Source: UBA11524 sp965646445 (lineage in GTDB: Bacteria; Bacillota; Clostridia; Christensenellales; Aristaeellaceae). From it: a DNA stretch of 41,206 nucleotides. Shown in pieces: positions 7,052 through 15,334 of this stretch; position 1 is the stretch's first letter, and each line of letters opens with the position of its first letter. The position numbers and the translations under genes were made by a program. A model generated the notes under the pieces. The model had not been told where the DNA came from. It did no database searches and saw nothing but the letters and a program-made list of their open reading frames with translations. The stretch is from assembly GCA_965646445.1 (NCBI GenBank), contig CBFFZW010000037.1, forward strand, positions 1 through 41,206, in the 5' to 3' direction.

Positions 7052-8995
7052 ATGAACATTACCTTGAAGGGCAACGTGCGGGAATTCGATCAGGGCGTGA
7101 CGGCGCTGGATATCGCCGCCGCCATCAACCAGGACATGAAGAAGCGCGCCCTGTGCGCACGGATCAACGGCGAGAAGGTCATTGAGCTCTGGCAGCCCAT
7201 CAATGAGGACTGCGACGTGGAAATCCTCACCTTTGAGGACGAGGCCGGACGCCGCACCTTCCGCCATACGGCCAGCCATATCCTGGCCCAGGCGGTGAAG
7301 AAGCTGTATCCCAATGTCAAGCTGGCCATCGGCCCCGCCATCGACGACGGCTTCTACTACGACTTCGACACCGTGACGCCCTTCACCCAGGAAGACCTGG
7401 CGAAGATCGAAAAGGAAATGAACCACATCATCAAGCAGAACCTGCGGCTGGAGCGCTTTGAGCTGCCCCGTCAGGAGGCCATTGCTCTGATGGCGGAGAA
7501 GGGCGAGAGCTACAAGGTCGAATTGATCGAGGATTTGCCGGAGGACGCGGTGATCTCCTTCTACAAGCAGGGGGATTTCACCGACCTGTGCGCCGGCCCC
7601 CACCTGTCCTCTACCGGCAAGGTGAAGGCCGTGAAGCTGACCTCCCTGGCGGGAGCGTACTGGCGCGGCAGCGAAAAGAACAAGATGCTCCAGCGCATCT
7701 ACGGCACGGCCTTTGACAGCAAGGAGGCCCTTGACGCTTACCTCAAGCAGAAGGAGGAGGCCCGCAAGCGCGACCACAACAAGCTGGGCCGCGAGCTGGA
7801 ATACTTCACCACCGTGGAGTGCATCGGTCAGGGTCTGCCGATCCTGCTGCCCAAGGGAGCGCGCGTTGTGCAGCGCCTTCAGCGTTGGGTGGAAGACGTG
7901 GAACAGGCGCACGGCTGCCTGCTGACGAAGACGCCTTACATGGCCAAGCGGGAGCTGTATAAGATTTCCGGTCACTGGGATCATTACCTGGACGGCATGT
8001 TTGTTCTGGGCGATCCCCATGACGAGACCAAGGAGTGCTTCGCCCTCCGCCCGATGACCTGTCCCTTCCAGTATCAGGTGTTCCTCAATCGTTCCCGCTC
8101 TTACCGCGACCTGCCCATGCGCCTGACGGAAACCTCTACGCTGTTCCGCAACGAGGATTCCGGCGAGATGCACGGCCTGATTCGCGTACGCCAGTTCACC
8201 ATTTCTGAGGGCCACTATGTGCTGCGCCCCGATCAGCTGGAGGAGGAGTTCAAGGGCTGTCTTGAACTGGCCAAATACATGCTGGATACCGTTGGCCTGC
8301 TTGAGGACTGCACCTTCCGTTTCTCCCAGTGGGATCCGGCCAACCCCAAGAACAAGTACGAGGGTACGACCGAGCAGTGGAACGAAGCGCAGGCGATCAT
8401 GGGGAAAATTCTGGATCACCTGGGCGTGAAGTACGACATTGGCATTGATGAGGCCGCCTTCTACGGCCCGAAGCTGGACATTCAGTACAAGAACGTTTTC
8501 GGCAAAGAAGATACCCTGGTTACCATCCAGATCGACATGCTGCTGGCCGAGCGCTTCGGTATGGAATATGTGGATGCTGACGGCCGCAAGAAGCGTCCCT
8601 ATATCATCCATCGTACCTCCCTGGGCTGCTATGAACGTACACTGGCTTATCTGATCGAAAAGTATGCCGGTGCGCTGCCCCTGTGGCTGGCTCCCGAGCA
8701 GGTGCGCATCATGACCATCACCGACCGCGCCGCCGATTGGGCCTATGAGCTCAAGGCCATGATGGAAAAGGCCGGGCTGCTGGTGACGGTGGACGAGCGG
8801 AACGAGAAGATCGGCTTCAAGATCCGCGAGGCGCAGATGGAGAAGATCCCCTACATGGTGGTTCTGGGCGATAAGGAAGTGGAGGATCGTGCCGTGGCCC
8901 TCCGCGACCGCAAGGGCAACAACCTGGGCGTCATGACGCCCGACGCGCTGATGGCGAAGCTGAACAAGGAGATCGAGGACAAGGTACACGACTAA
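7052..8995 (+). CDS. thrS: Threonyl-tRNA synthetase
   Basis: Charges tRNA-Thr with threonine. It has 647 residues, the full bacterial length. Domains in order: TGS (about 1-62), the editing/SAD domain starting with the zinc-type HTASHILAQ motif (His72, His76), the class II catalytic core with RPMTCPFQYQVF, the RLTETSTLFRNEDSG motif 2 region and IIHRTSLGCYER motif 3, and the C-terminal anticodon-binding domain ending near 640. The Cys and two His expected to hold the active-site zinc are present in the TCP, GHYV and IHRT segments. ATG 7052 follows GGGAGG (7038-7043). Regulation by the upstream threonine T-box is clear. Transcription ends at the palindromic terminator at 9000-9029. Confidence 0.97.
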   Translation: MNITLKGNVREFDQGVTALDIAAAINQDMKKRALCARINGEKVIELWQPINEDCDVEILTFEDEAGRRTFRHTASHILAQAVKKLYPNVKLAIGPAIDDGFYYDFDTVTPFTQEDLAKIEKEMNHIIKQNLRLERFELPRQEAIALMAEKGESYKVELIEDLPEDAVISFYKQGDFTDLCAGPHLSSTGKVKAVKLTSLAGAYWRGSEKNKMLQRIYGTAFDSKEALDAYLKQKEEARKRDHNKLGRELEYFTTVECIGQGLPILLPKGARVVQRLQRWVEDVEQAHGCLLTKTPYMAKRELYKISGHWDHYLDGMFVLGDPHDETKECFALRPMTCPFQYQVFLNRSRSYRDLPMRLTETSTLFRNEDSGEMHGLIRVRQFTISEGHYVLRPDQLEEEFKGCLELAKYMLDTVGLLEDCTFRFSQWDPANPKNKYEGTTEQWNEAQAIMGKILDHLGVKYDIGIDEAAFYGPKLDIQYKNVFGKEDTLVTIQIDMLLAERFGMEYVDADGRKKRPYIIHRTSLGCYERTLAYLIEKYAGALPLWLAPEQVRIMTITDRAADWAYELKAMMEKAGLLVTVDERNEKIGFKIREAQMEKIPYMVVLGDKEVEDRAVALRDRKGNNLGVMTPDALMAKLNKEIEDKVHD

Positions 8996-8999
8996 AGCG

Positions 9000-9029
9000 T
9001 CAAAAAAGTGGCGTACGCCACTTTTTTGA
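9000..9029. terminator. Palindromic terminator after thrS
   Basis: A fully symmetric 30-bp palindrome: AAAAAAGTGGC on the left arm and GCCACTTTTTT on the right arm around GTAC. It acts as an intrinsic terminator for thrS. It also forms the left end of a dispersed repeat whose second copy (32301) begins with a related palindrome. Confidence 0.85.
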
Positions 9030-9172
9030 GTTTTGCACACCCTCATTGGTTGAACGGCAAAGCCGTTCTCCCGGCCATTCGGGTGTGTAAGGAAGCTTTT
9101 TCTGACGAAAAAGCGCGAAAACTGACGCGCATGTCGTCAGTTTTCGATTTGCAGTCTGCCGACGGCGAGTTT
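9003..9172 (+). repeat. Dispersed intergenic repeat, copy A
   Basis: About 170 bp between thrS and the alpha/beta hydrolase aligns by eye with 32301-32512. Shared blocks in the same order are AAGTGGCG/CGCCACTT, GAACGGCAAAGCC, TTCTCCCG, GTGTAAGGAAGC, GCGAAAAC, GTTTTCGATTT and AGTCTGCCGACGGC. Internal hairpins include GAACGGC/GCCGTTC around AAA, and GAAAACTGAC/GTCAGTTTTC. No open reading frame is credible here. It could be a non-autonomous mobile element, a structured RNA or a DNA-bound repeat. Confidence 0.8.
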
Positions 9173-9212
9173 GTCTGGCCTTGTTTGGATTTTTTGGTGG
9201 TCTGTGACCAAG

Positions 9213-9259
9213 TGGCATTGCTGCTCTGCCATGGGTTGATGGGTGGAGCGGCAATGCCA
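9213..9259 (+). other. Long hairpin just upstream of the alpha/beta hydrolase
   Basis: TGGCATTGC (9213-9221) pairs with GCAATGCCA (9251-9259), extended by GCTC/GAGC (9223-9226 with 9246-9249), giving about 14 bp of stem with a 19-nt loop. TTGATTTTC follows. It ends 17 nt before the ribosome binding site, so it may be an attenuator or a leader structure. Confidence 0.45.
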
Positions 9260-9288
9260 TTGATTTTCTGCGGGCAGGAGGTAGCGCC

Positions 9289-10086
9289 ATGCAAAGGAAG
9301 CAGCTTGATGACCCGAGGGGCCGCATTGTTTACTGGCTTTCGGATCAGTGGGATCAGAAAAGGGAAACCTTGTTTTTTCTCCATGGTTTAACAGGCGATC
9401 ATACCATGTTTGAACAGCAGTTTTCTTTCTTTGAGAAGGATTTTAATCTGATCGCGTGGGATGCCCCTGCCCATGGCGCATCCAGGCCCTATGAACACTT
9501 TGGTTTTGGGGCGGCTGCTGACGGCATCAAACGCATCCTGGAAGCCAACGGCTCTTCCACGGCGATCCTGATAGGCCAGTCGATGGGCGGTATGATGGCG
9601 CAGGCCTTCATCCGCCGGTATCCGGCTCTTGTCAAAGCATTCGTTGCCATTGATTCCACGCCCTATGGCAGCTACTATTCCAGGTCGGATCAGTGGTGGC
9701 TCAGGCAGATTGAGTGGATGTCGCTGCTCTTCCCGGAGAAAATGATCAAAGCGGCCATGGCAAAGCAGAACGCGATTACCCAGGTCGGACAGCGGAACAT
9801 GGCCGCGATGATCGACGGTTACGGCAAGAAGGAGCTTTGTCACCTGATGGCGATTGGTTACGCCGGTTTTCTGGATGACAACCAGGAGCTGACGATTCCA
9901 TGCCCGACGCTGCTGCTTGTGGGTGAAAAGGACAGAACCGGCAGAGTGAAATCGTACAATAAGCAGTGGGCGCAAAGAACGGGGTTCCCGCTGACATGGA
10001 TTCCGAACGCTGCCCATAATGCCAATGTTGACAATCCGCAGGCGGTCAATGATACGATCATGGATTTTGTCAAGTCTTTGAAGTGA
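9289..10086 (+). CDS. Alpha/beta hydrolase
   Basis: A 265-residue alpha/beta-fold serine hydrolase of unknown substrate, with no signal peptide. The nucleophile elbow is GQSMGG with Ser98. The acid is probably Asp215 in LLLVGEKDRTG and the base His243 in PNAAHNANVDNP. The oxyanion region is FLHGLTGD (30-37). ATG 9289 follows AGGAGGT (9276-9282). It is the first gene of a tight three-gene operon with two GNAT acetyltransferases. Its base composition is clearly more AT-rich than its neighbours (many TTT, AAA and ATT codons), suggesting transfer from another source. Esterase or lactonase activity is plausible, but family membership alone does not decide it. Confidence 0.85.
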   Translation: MQRKQLDDPRGRIVYWLSDQWDQKRETLFFLHGLTGDHTMFEQQFSFFEKDFNLIAWDAPAHGASRPYEHFGFGAAADGIKRILEANGSSTAILIGQSMGGMMAQAFIRRYPALVKAFVAIDSTPYGSYYSRSDQWWLRQIEWMSLLFPEKMIKAAMAKQNAITQVGQRNMAAMIDGYGKKELCHLMAIGYAGFLDDNQELTIPCPTLLLVGEKDRTGRVKSYNKQWAQRTGFPLTWIPNAAHNANVDNPQAVNDTIMDFVKSLK

Positions 10087-10099
10087 AGGAGCAATGACC

Positions 10100-10639
10100 A
10101 TGCGCGATACCATGCCGTCCCTGACCCTCCATGTGCCCGCGCTTTCGGAGCTGTGGTTCCGCCAGCGGATGATGGCCGACCCGGCGACCATGGCCTACAA
10201 TGCCCACTGGCAGCTTGCCGATCCCCGCTACCATGACGACACCGGCTGCATCGACTTCCCTGAGTGCGACTGGGCAGACTGGCTGGCGGACTGGGCGGGG
10301 CAGGAGCCGGAGCGGTATTACGCCTACCTTCAGCGGGCAGATGGAACGTGGATTGGTGAGGTGTGCTTTCACCATACGCCCGGCGAGGGATGGTGGGACA
10401 TGGGCATCGTGCTGGACGCGGCCTGCCGGGGGCAGGGGTACGCCGTCCCGGGCCTGCGGTTGCTGCTGGATGAAGCATTCCGCCGCTGGGGCGTGACGCG
10501 GCTGCACAATTGCTTCGAGGTCACGCGGGAGGCGGCGTGGAAGGCCCATCAGGCGATGGGCTTCCGGGAGACGGCGGTGGACGGCAGCCTTCGCCACATG
10601 ATATTGACCCGCGAGGAGTATCTCGCGGGCCGAAAATGA
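10100..10639 (+). CDS. GNAT family N-acetyltransferase (RimJ/RimL-like)
   Basis: A 179-residue acetyl-CoA-dependent acetyltransferase of unknown acceptor. The central strand WIGEVCFHH and the acetyl-CoA-binding segment VLDAACRGQGYAVPGLRLLL are visible, followed by a late HQAMGFRE motif typical of Acetyltransf_3. The ATG at 10100 is preferred to that at 10094 because AAGGAG (10086-10091) is then 8 nt upstream instead of 2. The ribosome binding site overlaps the end of the hydrolase gene, so translation is likely coupled. Its GC-rich composition differs from the preceding hydrolase. Confidence 0.83.
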   Translation: MRDTMPSLTLHVPALSELWFRQRMMADPATMAYNAHWQLADPRYHDDTGCIDFPECDWADWLADWAGQEPERYYAYLQRADGTWIGEVCFHHTPGEGWWDMGIVLDAACRGQGYAVPGLRLLLDEAFRRWGVTRLHNCFEVTREAAWKAHQAMGFRETAVDGSLRHMILTREEYLAGRK

Positions 10640-10650
10640 GGAGGAAACAT

Positions 10651-11286
10651 ATGCTGACGATACGCCAAGAGCGTCCTGAGGACTACAGCGCGGTGGAGGA
10701 CATGATCCGCCGGGCCTTCTGGAACGTGAACGTACCGGGGTGCGACGAGCATTACCTGGCCCGCCAGCTGCGCGTGCATGAGGACTTCGTGCCCGAACTG
10801 GATTTGGTGGCCGAGCTGGACGGGCGGATCATCGGGCAAATCATGTACACGGTCATCCAGCTGGAAGACGAGGACGGGCGGCGCAAGCCCGGCCTGACCT
10901 TCGGCCCCGTGTGCGTGGAACCCGACTTCCAGCGGCAGGGCTACGGCAAGCGGCTGATGGAAGCGTCCTTCCGCAGGGCTGTCGAACTGGGCTATGACGC
11001 GGTGGTGATCTTCGGCAGCCCGGCGAACTATGTGGCCCGGGGCTTCAAAAGCTGCCATAAGCTGCGCGTCAGCCTGCCTGACGGCGGCTATCCCACGGCG
11101 ATGCTGGTGAAGGAGCTGATCCCCGGCGCCCTGGCGGGCCACACCTGGCATTACCATGAAAGTCCCGCCTTCAGCTATGACCCGGAGGAAGCCCGCCGTT
11201 ATGACGATACCCTGCCGTCCATGGAGCGCAGGGAACTGCCCTGCCAGGAGGAATTCTACATCCTCAGCCGGTCAAGCATCCGGTAA
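10651..11286 (+). CDS. GNAT family N-acetyltransferase (YhbS-like)
   Basis: A 211-residue acetyltransferase. The N-terminus IRQERPEDYSAVEDMIRRAF and the motif A segment FGPVCVEPDFQRQGYGKRL (Q-x-x-G-x-G/A type pyrophosphate loop) are typical. GSPANYVARGFKS matches YhbS-type proteins, whose acceptor is not known. ATG 10651 follows GAGGAGG (10638-10644), 11 bp after the previous gene. Its last 15 bp overlap the end of the convergent MATE exporter gene, so transcription of the two may interfere. Confidence 0.85.
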   Translation: MLTIRQERPEDYSAVEDMIRRAFWNVNVPGCDEHYLARQLRVHEDFVPELDLVAELDGRIIGQIMYTVIQLEDEDGRRKPGLTFGPVCVEPDFQRQGYGKRLMEASFRRAVELGYDAVVIFGSPANYVARGFKSCHKLRVSLPDGGYPTAMLVKELIPGALAGHTWHYHESPAFSYDPEEARRYDDTLPSMERRELPCQEEFYILSRSSIR

Positions 11287-12651
11287 GGTCGAGCCCTCGC
11301 GCCGGATGCGGGCTTCCATGTAGCGGATGCGCCGGTAATACCCCGCCATCAGCAGGATGGCCGCGGCGGCCCAGGCCAGGATCTCCGCCAGATAAATGCC
11401 CCATTCGCCCATGAAGAGGGGGAGAATCAGCGCCGAGGAGATGCGCATGACCAGCTCGATCCCGCCCGACAGCATGGGAATGAAGGTATCGCCCAGCCCC
11501 TGCAGGGTGGCGCGGTAGACAAAGAGCAGGTACAGCATGAACAGCCCCGCGCTCATCACCACCAGGAAGTGGTAGCCGAAGGTCAGCACCTGATCGACGA
11601 TCAGCAGATCATCCTCGATGAACAGCCGAAGCAGCGGTTTGCCCCAGAGGATCATCACCCCGGCGACCAGCATGGCCAGGCCCACGGACAGCTGGGCGGA
11701 GCGGCGCAGCCCCAGGCGGACGCGATCCAGCCTGCCCGCGCCGATGTTCTGCCCGGCGAAGGTACCCACGGCGCTGCCCACGGAGGTGCCCGCCAGCTCC
11801 ACCAGACCCTGAAGACGGGAGGCCGCGCTGTACCCCGCCATAAAGATGAAGCCCCGGCTGTTGACCACCCCTTGCAGCACAAGCCCGCCCACGGAGATGA
11901 CCAGGTTCTGGAAGGCCACGGGGATGCCCAGGCGGGTCAGCCGGACGATCATCCCGCTGTCCGGGCGGAAGTCGCCGGCCTTCAGGCGCATGACGGGGTG
12001 GCGGAACAGGGCGATCAGGCAGATCAGGCACGATATGCCCTGGGAGATGACCGTGGCCGTGGCCACGCCCCTGACGCCCCAGCGGAAAGACGCCACAAAC
12101 ACCACATCCAGCGCCATGTTGCACAGCGCGGCGGTGGTCATGGCGACGAGCGGGGTGCGGCTGTCGCCCATGGCGCGCAGGAAGCCGGAAAACAGGTTGA
12201 AGCCCATCACCAGCGCAATGCCGCTGAAGATGATGCGCAGATACTGGCTGGTGAGGGCGAAGGTATCCACCGGCGTCTGCATCAGGCGCAGCACCGGCGT
12301 GAGCAGCAGCTGGGAGCATGCTTCCAGCACCACCACCGCCAGCGCGGACAGCAGCAGGCTCTGCCCGGCAGCCTTCCGCAGGCCGTCCATGTCGCCCGCG
12401 CCGAAGGACTGGGCAACCTGGATGGAGAAGCCCTGGGCCAGGCCCATGGCCAGCCCCAGCACCGTCCAGTCCAGCCATCCGGCGGAGGAAACGGCGGCCA
12501 GCGCCGTCACGCCCTCCAGACGGCCGATCACCAGGGTGTCCACCAGGCTGTACAGCTGCTGAAACAAGCTGCCGACAATGATGGGCAGGCAGAACATGAT
12601 AATGAGCTTCGTGGGGTTGCCGTGGGTCATATCCTTGGTACGGGCGGCCAT
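11272..12651 (-). CDS. MATE family efflux transporter
   Basis: A 459-residue integral membrane protein expected to expel drugs or metabolites by Na+ or H+ antiport. About twelve hydrophobic helices form two MatE repeats. The N-terminal PIIVGSLFQQLYSLVDTLVIG followed by GVTALAAVSSAGW is typical of bacterial MATE proteins. The start is ATG 12651 (MAARTKDM) with AAGGAG 7 nt upstream; the longer upstream reading has no sensible sequence. The 3' end overlaps the convergent acetyltransferase by 15 bp. The substrate is unknown. Confidence 0.92.
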   Translation of the reverse strand: MAARTKDMTHGNPTKLIIMFCLPIIVGSLFQQLYSLVDTLVIGRLEGVTALAAVSSAGWLDWTVLGLAMGLAQGFSIQVAQSFGAGDMDGLRKAAGQSLLLSALAVVVLEACSQLLLTPVLRLMQTPVDTFALTSQYLRIIFSGIALVMGFNLFSGFLRAMGDSRTPLVAMTTAALCNMALDVVFVASFRWGVRGVATATVISQGISCLICLIALFRHPVMRLKAGDFRPDSGMIVRLTRLGIPVAFQNLVISVGGLVLQGVVNSRGFIFMAGYSAASRLQGLVELAGTSVGSAVGTFAGQNIGAGRLDRVRLGLRRSAQLSVGLAMLVAGVMILWGKPLLRLFIEDDLLIVDQVLTFGYHFLVVMSAGLFMLYLLFVYRATLQGLGDTFIPMLSGGIELVMRISSALILPLFMGEWGIYLAEILAWAAAAILLMAGYYRRIRYMEARIRREGSTLPDA

Positions 12652-12717
12652 AGGGTTGCTCCTTTGCGTCTGGTCATCAGGCGGATGACGCGGCCTGCGC
12701 GCCATGCCGGTGAGAAT

Positions 12718-12723
12718 CAGTAT
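12718..12723 (-). promoter_or_regulatory. Possible -10 element of the MATE gene
   Basis: TATACT on the minus strand lies about 67 nt before the MATE start. The -35 candidate 17 bp further upstream (TTCCGT) is poor. The remainder of the 12652-12928 gap holds A/T-rich tracts but no clear gene. Confidence 0.3.
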
Positions 12724-12928
12724 ACACCCAAAAGGGCCGGAACGGAAGGGGAACACGCGGAAGTTTTGTGGGGGCCGCAGCCATGCAGCAGGCAGCGGCT
12801 TTTTTGTGTGCGGCCGGGGAATAAAAAAGAAAATAACGGACAAAAAGAGAAAAAGAATTGTTCAACGCAGGGTTTCGCTCCATGTGTTATAATAAGGCGC
12901 AAGGCATCCTGTCGGAGGACGCGGGACG

Positions 12929-12969
12929 AAAAAAAGCCCCTCGGACGCGCGGGGCGAAGTCCGAAGGGC
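12929..12969 (-). terminator. Terminator of the GH-A glycosidase gene
   Basis: Read on the minus strand, GCCCTTCGGAC pairs with GTCCGAGGGGC (one mismatch) and is followed by seven T (12935-12929). Confidence 0.85.
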
Positions 12970-12976
12970 GGGGAGA

Positions 12977-14113
12977 TCAGCAGCCGCTGTTCTGCGCGAG
13001 CAGCGCGGCGTATTTGCGGAAGACGTCGGTGACGGGCTTTTCCGAGCCGTCCACGCGGGTGAGGCCCCAGGCCGTTTCGCAGGGGCAGTCCGGGCTGCCG
13101 CAGGCATAGCATTCCGGGTAATCCTGCCAGCAGTAGGCGATGGCGCCCACGGTGTGGGGATGCGCGATCAGCTTGGCCAGCAGCTGGTCGAAGAAGTCCC
13201 GCTGGGTTGCCTCGTCGTGGGGCAGCTCGCTGGCCTTCCACCATTTGTGAAGGATGTGGGACTGGCTCTGGTAGAAATAGCCCAGCTGATCCTTGCGGTT
13301 GCCGGCGCGGCGCATGGTTGCCTGCATCCGCTCGGGCAGGAAGGGGATCATTTCGTCCAGGCGGCGCTCCATATCCTCAAAGCCGTCGAAGCCGCGCTCT
13401 CTGAGCCAGGCCAGCATGTCGGCCCGCAGGTCGGGGGAGACCTCGCCCCGGGAGGCAAAGCCGAATTCCGCCAGAATCACCGGCAGATGCAGGGCGTCGT
13501 AGATTTCGTTGATGCGCTCGATGTAGGTATCCACGCCGCCGGGCGACCAGGTGCCGGCGTAGAGGTCGAAGCCGATGTAATCGCTGCCGCCGGTGGCTTC
13601 CTCGATGCGCCTGCACCAGGGCAGCCAGGTCATCAGGTCGTCCAGGCTGTTGTGGCCCAGCAGGGCGTCAGGGCTGCCCTCCCGCATCCCCAGCATGGAC
13701 TGGATGATGAAGTCGCAGGCCTCGTCGTCGCTCAGGGGAGAGCGGAAGTAGACGAAGCACAGCTCGTTGCCGATCTGCCAGGCGGACACGCAGTCGGCCA
13801 GATCATGGGCGACGAAGCGGCACACCTCCCGCACGCGCCGGAGGGCGTCCTCGCCGGTGGGCATGATGCCTGCCTGGATAAACTGGTTGGGCTGGGGGGA
13901 GATGGAGAGAATCTCCATGCCGGCCGCATGCAGGCGGCGAAGCTCGGTGCGGTAAGCGACGTAGTCCTCGCTGAGGGAGCCGTCGGGGGCGTAGGGGTAG
14001 GGCGTATGGACGGGACGCGCCCATTTCAGGCCGATATCCAGCATCTGCTGCGGATTCTTGCCCTGGTGGGCTACCCCCAGCATGAAGGGGCGGTCGGTGA
14101 CGGGAATGCGCAT
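12977..14113 (-). CDS. Clan GH-A TIM-barrel glycoside hydrolase
   Basis: A 378-residue cytoplasmic glycosidase (no signal peptide) of the retaining clan GH-A. The acid/base is Glu117 in AWQIGNELC and the nucleophile Glu216 in PVILAEFGFAS, about 100 residues apart as in GH5, GH39 and GH53-like enzymes. The exact family cannot be fixed by eye. The C-terminal segment is rich in cysteine (YPECYACGSPDCPCE), possibly a metal site. ATG 14113 follows AAGGAGGT on the minus strand. It is transcribed divergently from the AraC regulator, with operator-like repeats between them. Its promoter has an extended -10 (TGCTATCAT, 14159-14151). It probably acts on a glycan imported by the 15475-28598 operon. Confidence 0.78.
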   Translation of the reverse strand: MRIPVTDRPFMLGVAHQGKNPQQMLDIGLKWARPVHTPYPYAPDGSLSEDYVAYRTELRRLHAAGMEILSISPQPNQFIQAGIMPTGEDALRRVREVCRFVAHDLADCVSAWQIGNELCFVYFRSPLSDDEACDFIIQSMLGMREGSPDALLGHNSLDDLMTWLPWCRRIEEATGGSDYIGFDLYAGTWSPGGVDTYIERINEIYDALHLPVILAEFGFASRGEVSPDLRADMLAWLRERGFDGFEDMERRLDEMIPFLPERMQATMRRAGNRKDQLGYFYQSQSHILHKWWKASELPHDEATQRDFFDQLLAKLIAHPHTVGAIAYCWQDYPECYACGSPDCPCETAWGLTRVDGSEKPVTDVFRKYAALLAQNSGC

Positions 14114-14150
14114 GGGGTCAACCTCCTTTGTGAAGGAATTCGTTGCCCTG

Positions 14151-14216
14151 ATGATAGCATGACCGGGTCTGAAATGATTTAGCAAATCACGATGTTTATT
14201 TGCATGAAAACGATGT
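14151..14216. promoter_or_regulatory. Divergent control region between the GH-A gene and araC
   Basis: On the minus strand an extended -10 TGC-TATCAT (14159-14151) serves the GH-A gene, with no good -35. Upstream of it sits an inverted repeat GCAAAT-N10-ATTTGC (14182-14203). A direct repeat ACGATGT (14189-14195 and 14210-14216) has a 21-bp period, two helical turns. The weak -35 and adjacent repeats fit activation by the AraC-type protein encoded next door. That protein-site pairing is inferred. Confidence 0.5.
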
Positions 14217-14260
14217 GCCCCAAGCACAATGACCCATAGCGTCAGAGAAGGAGGATCGCG

Positions 14261-15202
14261 ATGAACCTTGTGCCGACCGCCGCGGGCAGGGAAGCCGGAA
14301 GGCCCTGGGGCCTGGAGGAAATCTGTCCCTACATCCGTCTGGCGCTCTACGATGAGGAGCCGGTTCACTACTGGGTGCGGGAGCGGATCATCTACGATTA
14401 CGAGCTGATTTATATCAAGCAGGGCGGCTGCGTCATCACCATCGGGGACGAGGTTTTCCATGCCAAGCCGGGGATGGTCTTCCTGTTCCGGCCGGGGGTG
14501 CGCCATTCCATCCTTGCCACGGAAGGCCCGAAGTTCATCCAGCCCCATGTGCATTTTGATCTTTTGCAGTATGACGATCGGCGGGAGGTGGACATCAACT
14601 TCCGCCCGGAGGACGAGATGACCGCCGACGAGCTGGCTCACGTCCGGCCTGACGTGCTGCGGGAGATGTACCCCGACTTCCCCGACCAGATAGAGCTGGT
14701 GGACGCCCACCGCATCGAGTTCCTGCTGTATGAGCTGATTACCTATTACAAAGCCGAGCACGACCGCCAGGACGTGGCCCAGGTGCATATGAAGTGGATG
14801 TTCCTGCGGCTGTTCTCCCAGCTGTGCGACGAGATCCGCTGGAGCCAGCTGCGCTCCAAGCGCGCGCCCAGCGTGCTGGCCAACAACATCCGCCTCTATT
14901 TGGAGGAGCATTACCGCAAGCGGGTCTCCCTGGACGAGCTGAGCAACATTTATCACCTGGACAAATCGTACCTGGGGAGGGTGTTCCACAAAACCTACGA
15001 CATATCCATCATCCAGTTCCACCAGCGCAACCGCATCGAGCGCGGCAAGGAGCTTCTGCGCTACTCCAACGCCTCCGTCACGGAAATCGCGGACAACCTG
15101 GACTTTGAGGACATCCACGCCTTCAGCCGCGCCTTCAAGCAGATCACCGGTATGTCGCCCTCGGAGTACCGGCAGCAGACCATGAGCGAGGAGAAGCCGT
15201 AG
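14261..15202 (+). CDS. AraC family transcriptional regulator
   Basis: A 313-residue sugar-responsive regulator. The N-terminal half is a cupin-like ligand domain (about 30-130, with GGCVITIGDEVFHAKPG and the FRPGVRHS turn). The C-terminal about 100 residues carry two helix-turn-helix motifs: VSLDELSNIYHLDKSYLGRVF and the second one at VTEIADNLDFEDIHAFSRAF, ending with the family MSPSEYR signature. ATG 14261 follows AAGGAGG (14248-14254). It lies between the GH-A gene and the large ABC-import operon. The 21-bp direct repeats in front of both are of the type AraC proteins bind, so it probably activates both. Confidence 0.92.
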   Translation: MNLVPTAAGREAGRPWGLEEICPYIRLALYDEEPVHYWVRERIIYDYELIYIKQGGCVITIGDEVFHAKPGMVFLFRPGVRHSILATEGPKFIQPHVHFDLLQYDDRREVDINFRPEDEMTADELAHVRPDVLREMYPDFPDQIELVDAHRIEFLLYELITYYKAEHDRQDVAQVHMKWMFLRLFSQLCDEIRWSQLRSKRAPSVLANNIRLYLEEHYRKRVSLDELSNIYHLDKSYLGRVFHKTYDISIIQFHQRNRIERGKELLRYSNASVTEIADNLDFEDIHAFSRAFKQITGMSPSEYRQQTMSEEKP

Positions 15203-15294
15203 GAACGGCTGAAGGCGCGGATCATGGATGAAATGACTGAAGAACATTCCAATATTCACCAACAAGAACGCCAATACAGACCATTGCGTTGAAT

Positions 15295-15328
15295 ACAGGA
15301 CGGCTGATTTCGGCTTGTCCTGTTTTTT
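15295..15328 (+). terminator. Terminator after araC
   Basis: ACAGGAC (15295-15301) pairs with GTCCTGT (15317-15323) and is followed by a T-run to 15328. It separates the regulator from the import operon. Confidence 0.75.
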
Positions 15329-15334
15329 CATGGG

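Noticed and set aside
7031..9046. Minus-strand open frame of 671 codons opposite thrS
   Set aside because: Shadow of thrS. The plus-strand product is an unmistakable threonyl-tRNA synthetase.
12861..12893. Orphan plus-strand extended -10 (TGTTATAAT) with ribosome-binding-like GGAGGA downstream
   Set aside because: No matching -35 and no open frame follows. The next element is the minus-strand terminator, so a transcript is not supported.
11569..13032. Plus-strand open frame of 487 codons opposite the MATE gene
   Set aside because: It is a His/Gln/Ala-rich shadow. The minus strand encodes a clear 12-helix transporter.
14114..15331. N-terminal extension of the GH-A open frame through the araC gene
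   Set aside because: The real start is ATG 14113 with AAGGAGGT. The extension runs antisense to an intact AraC regulator.
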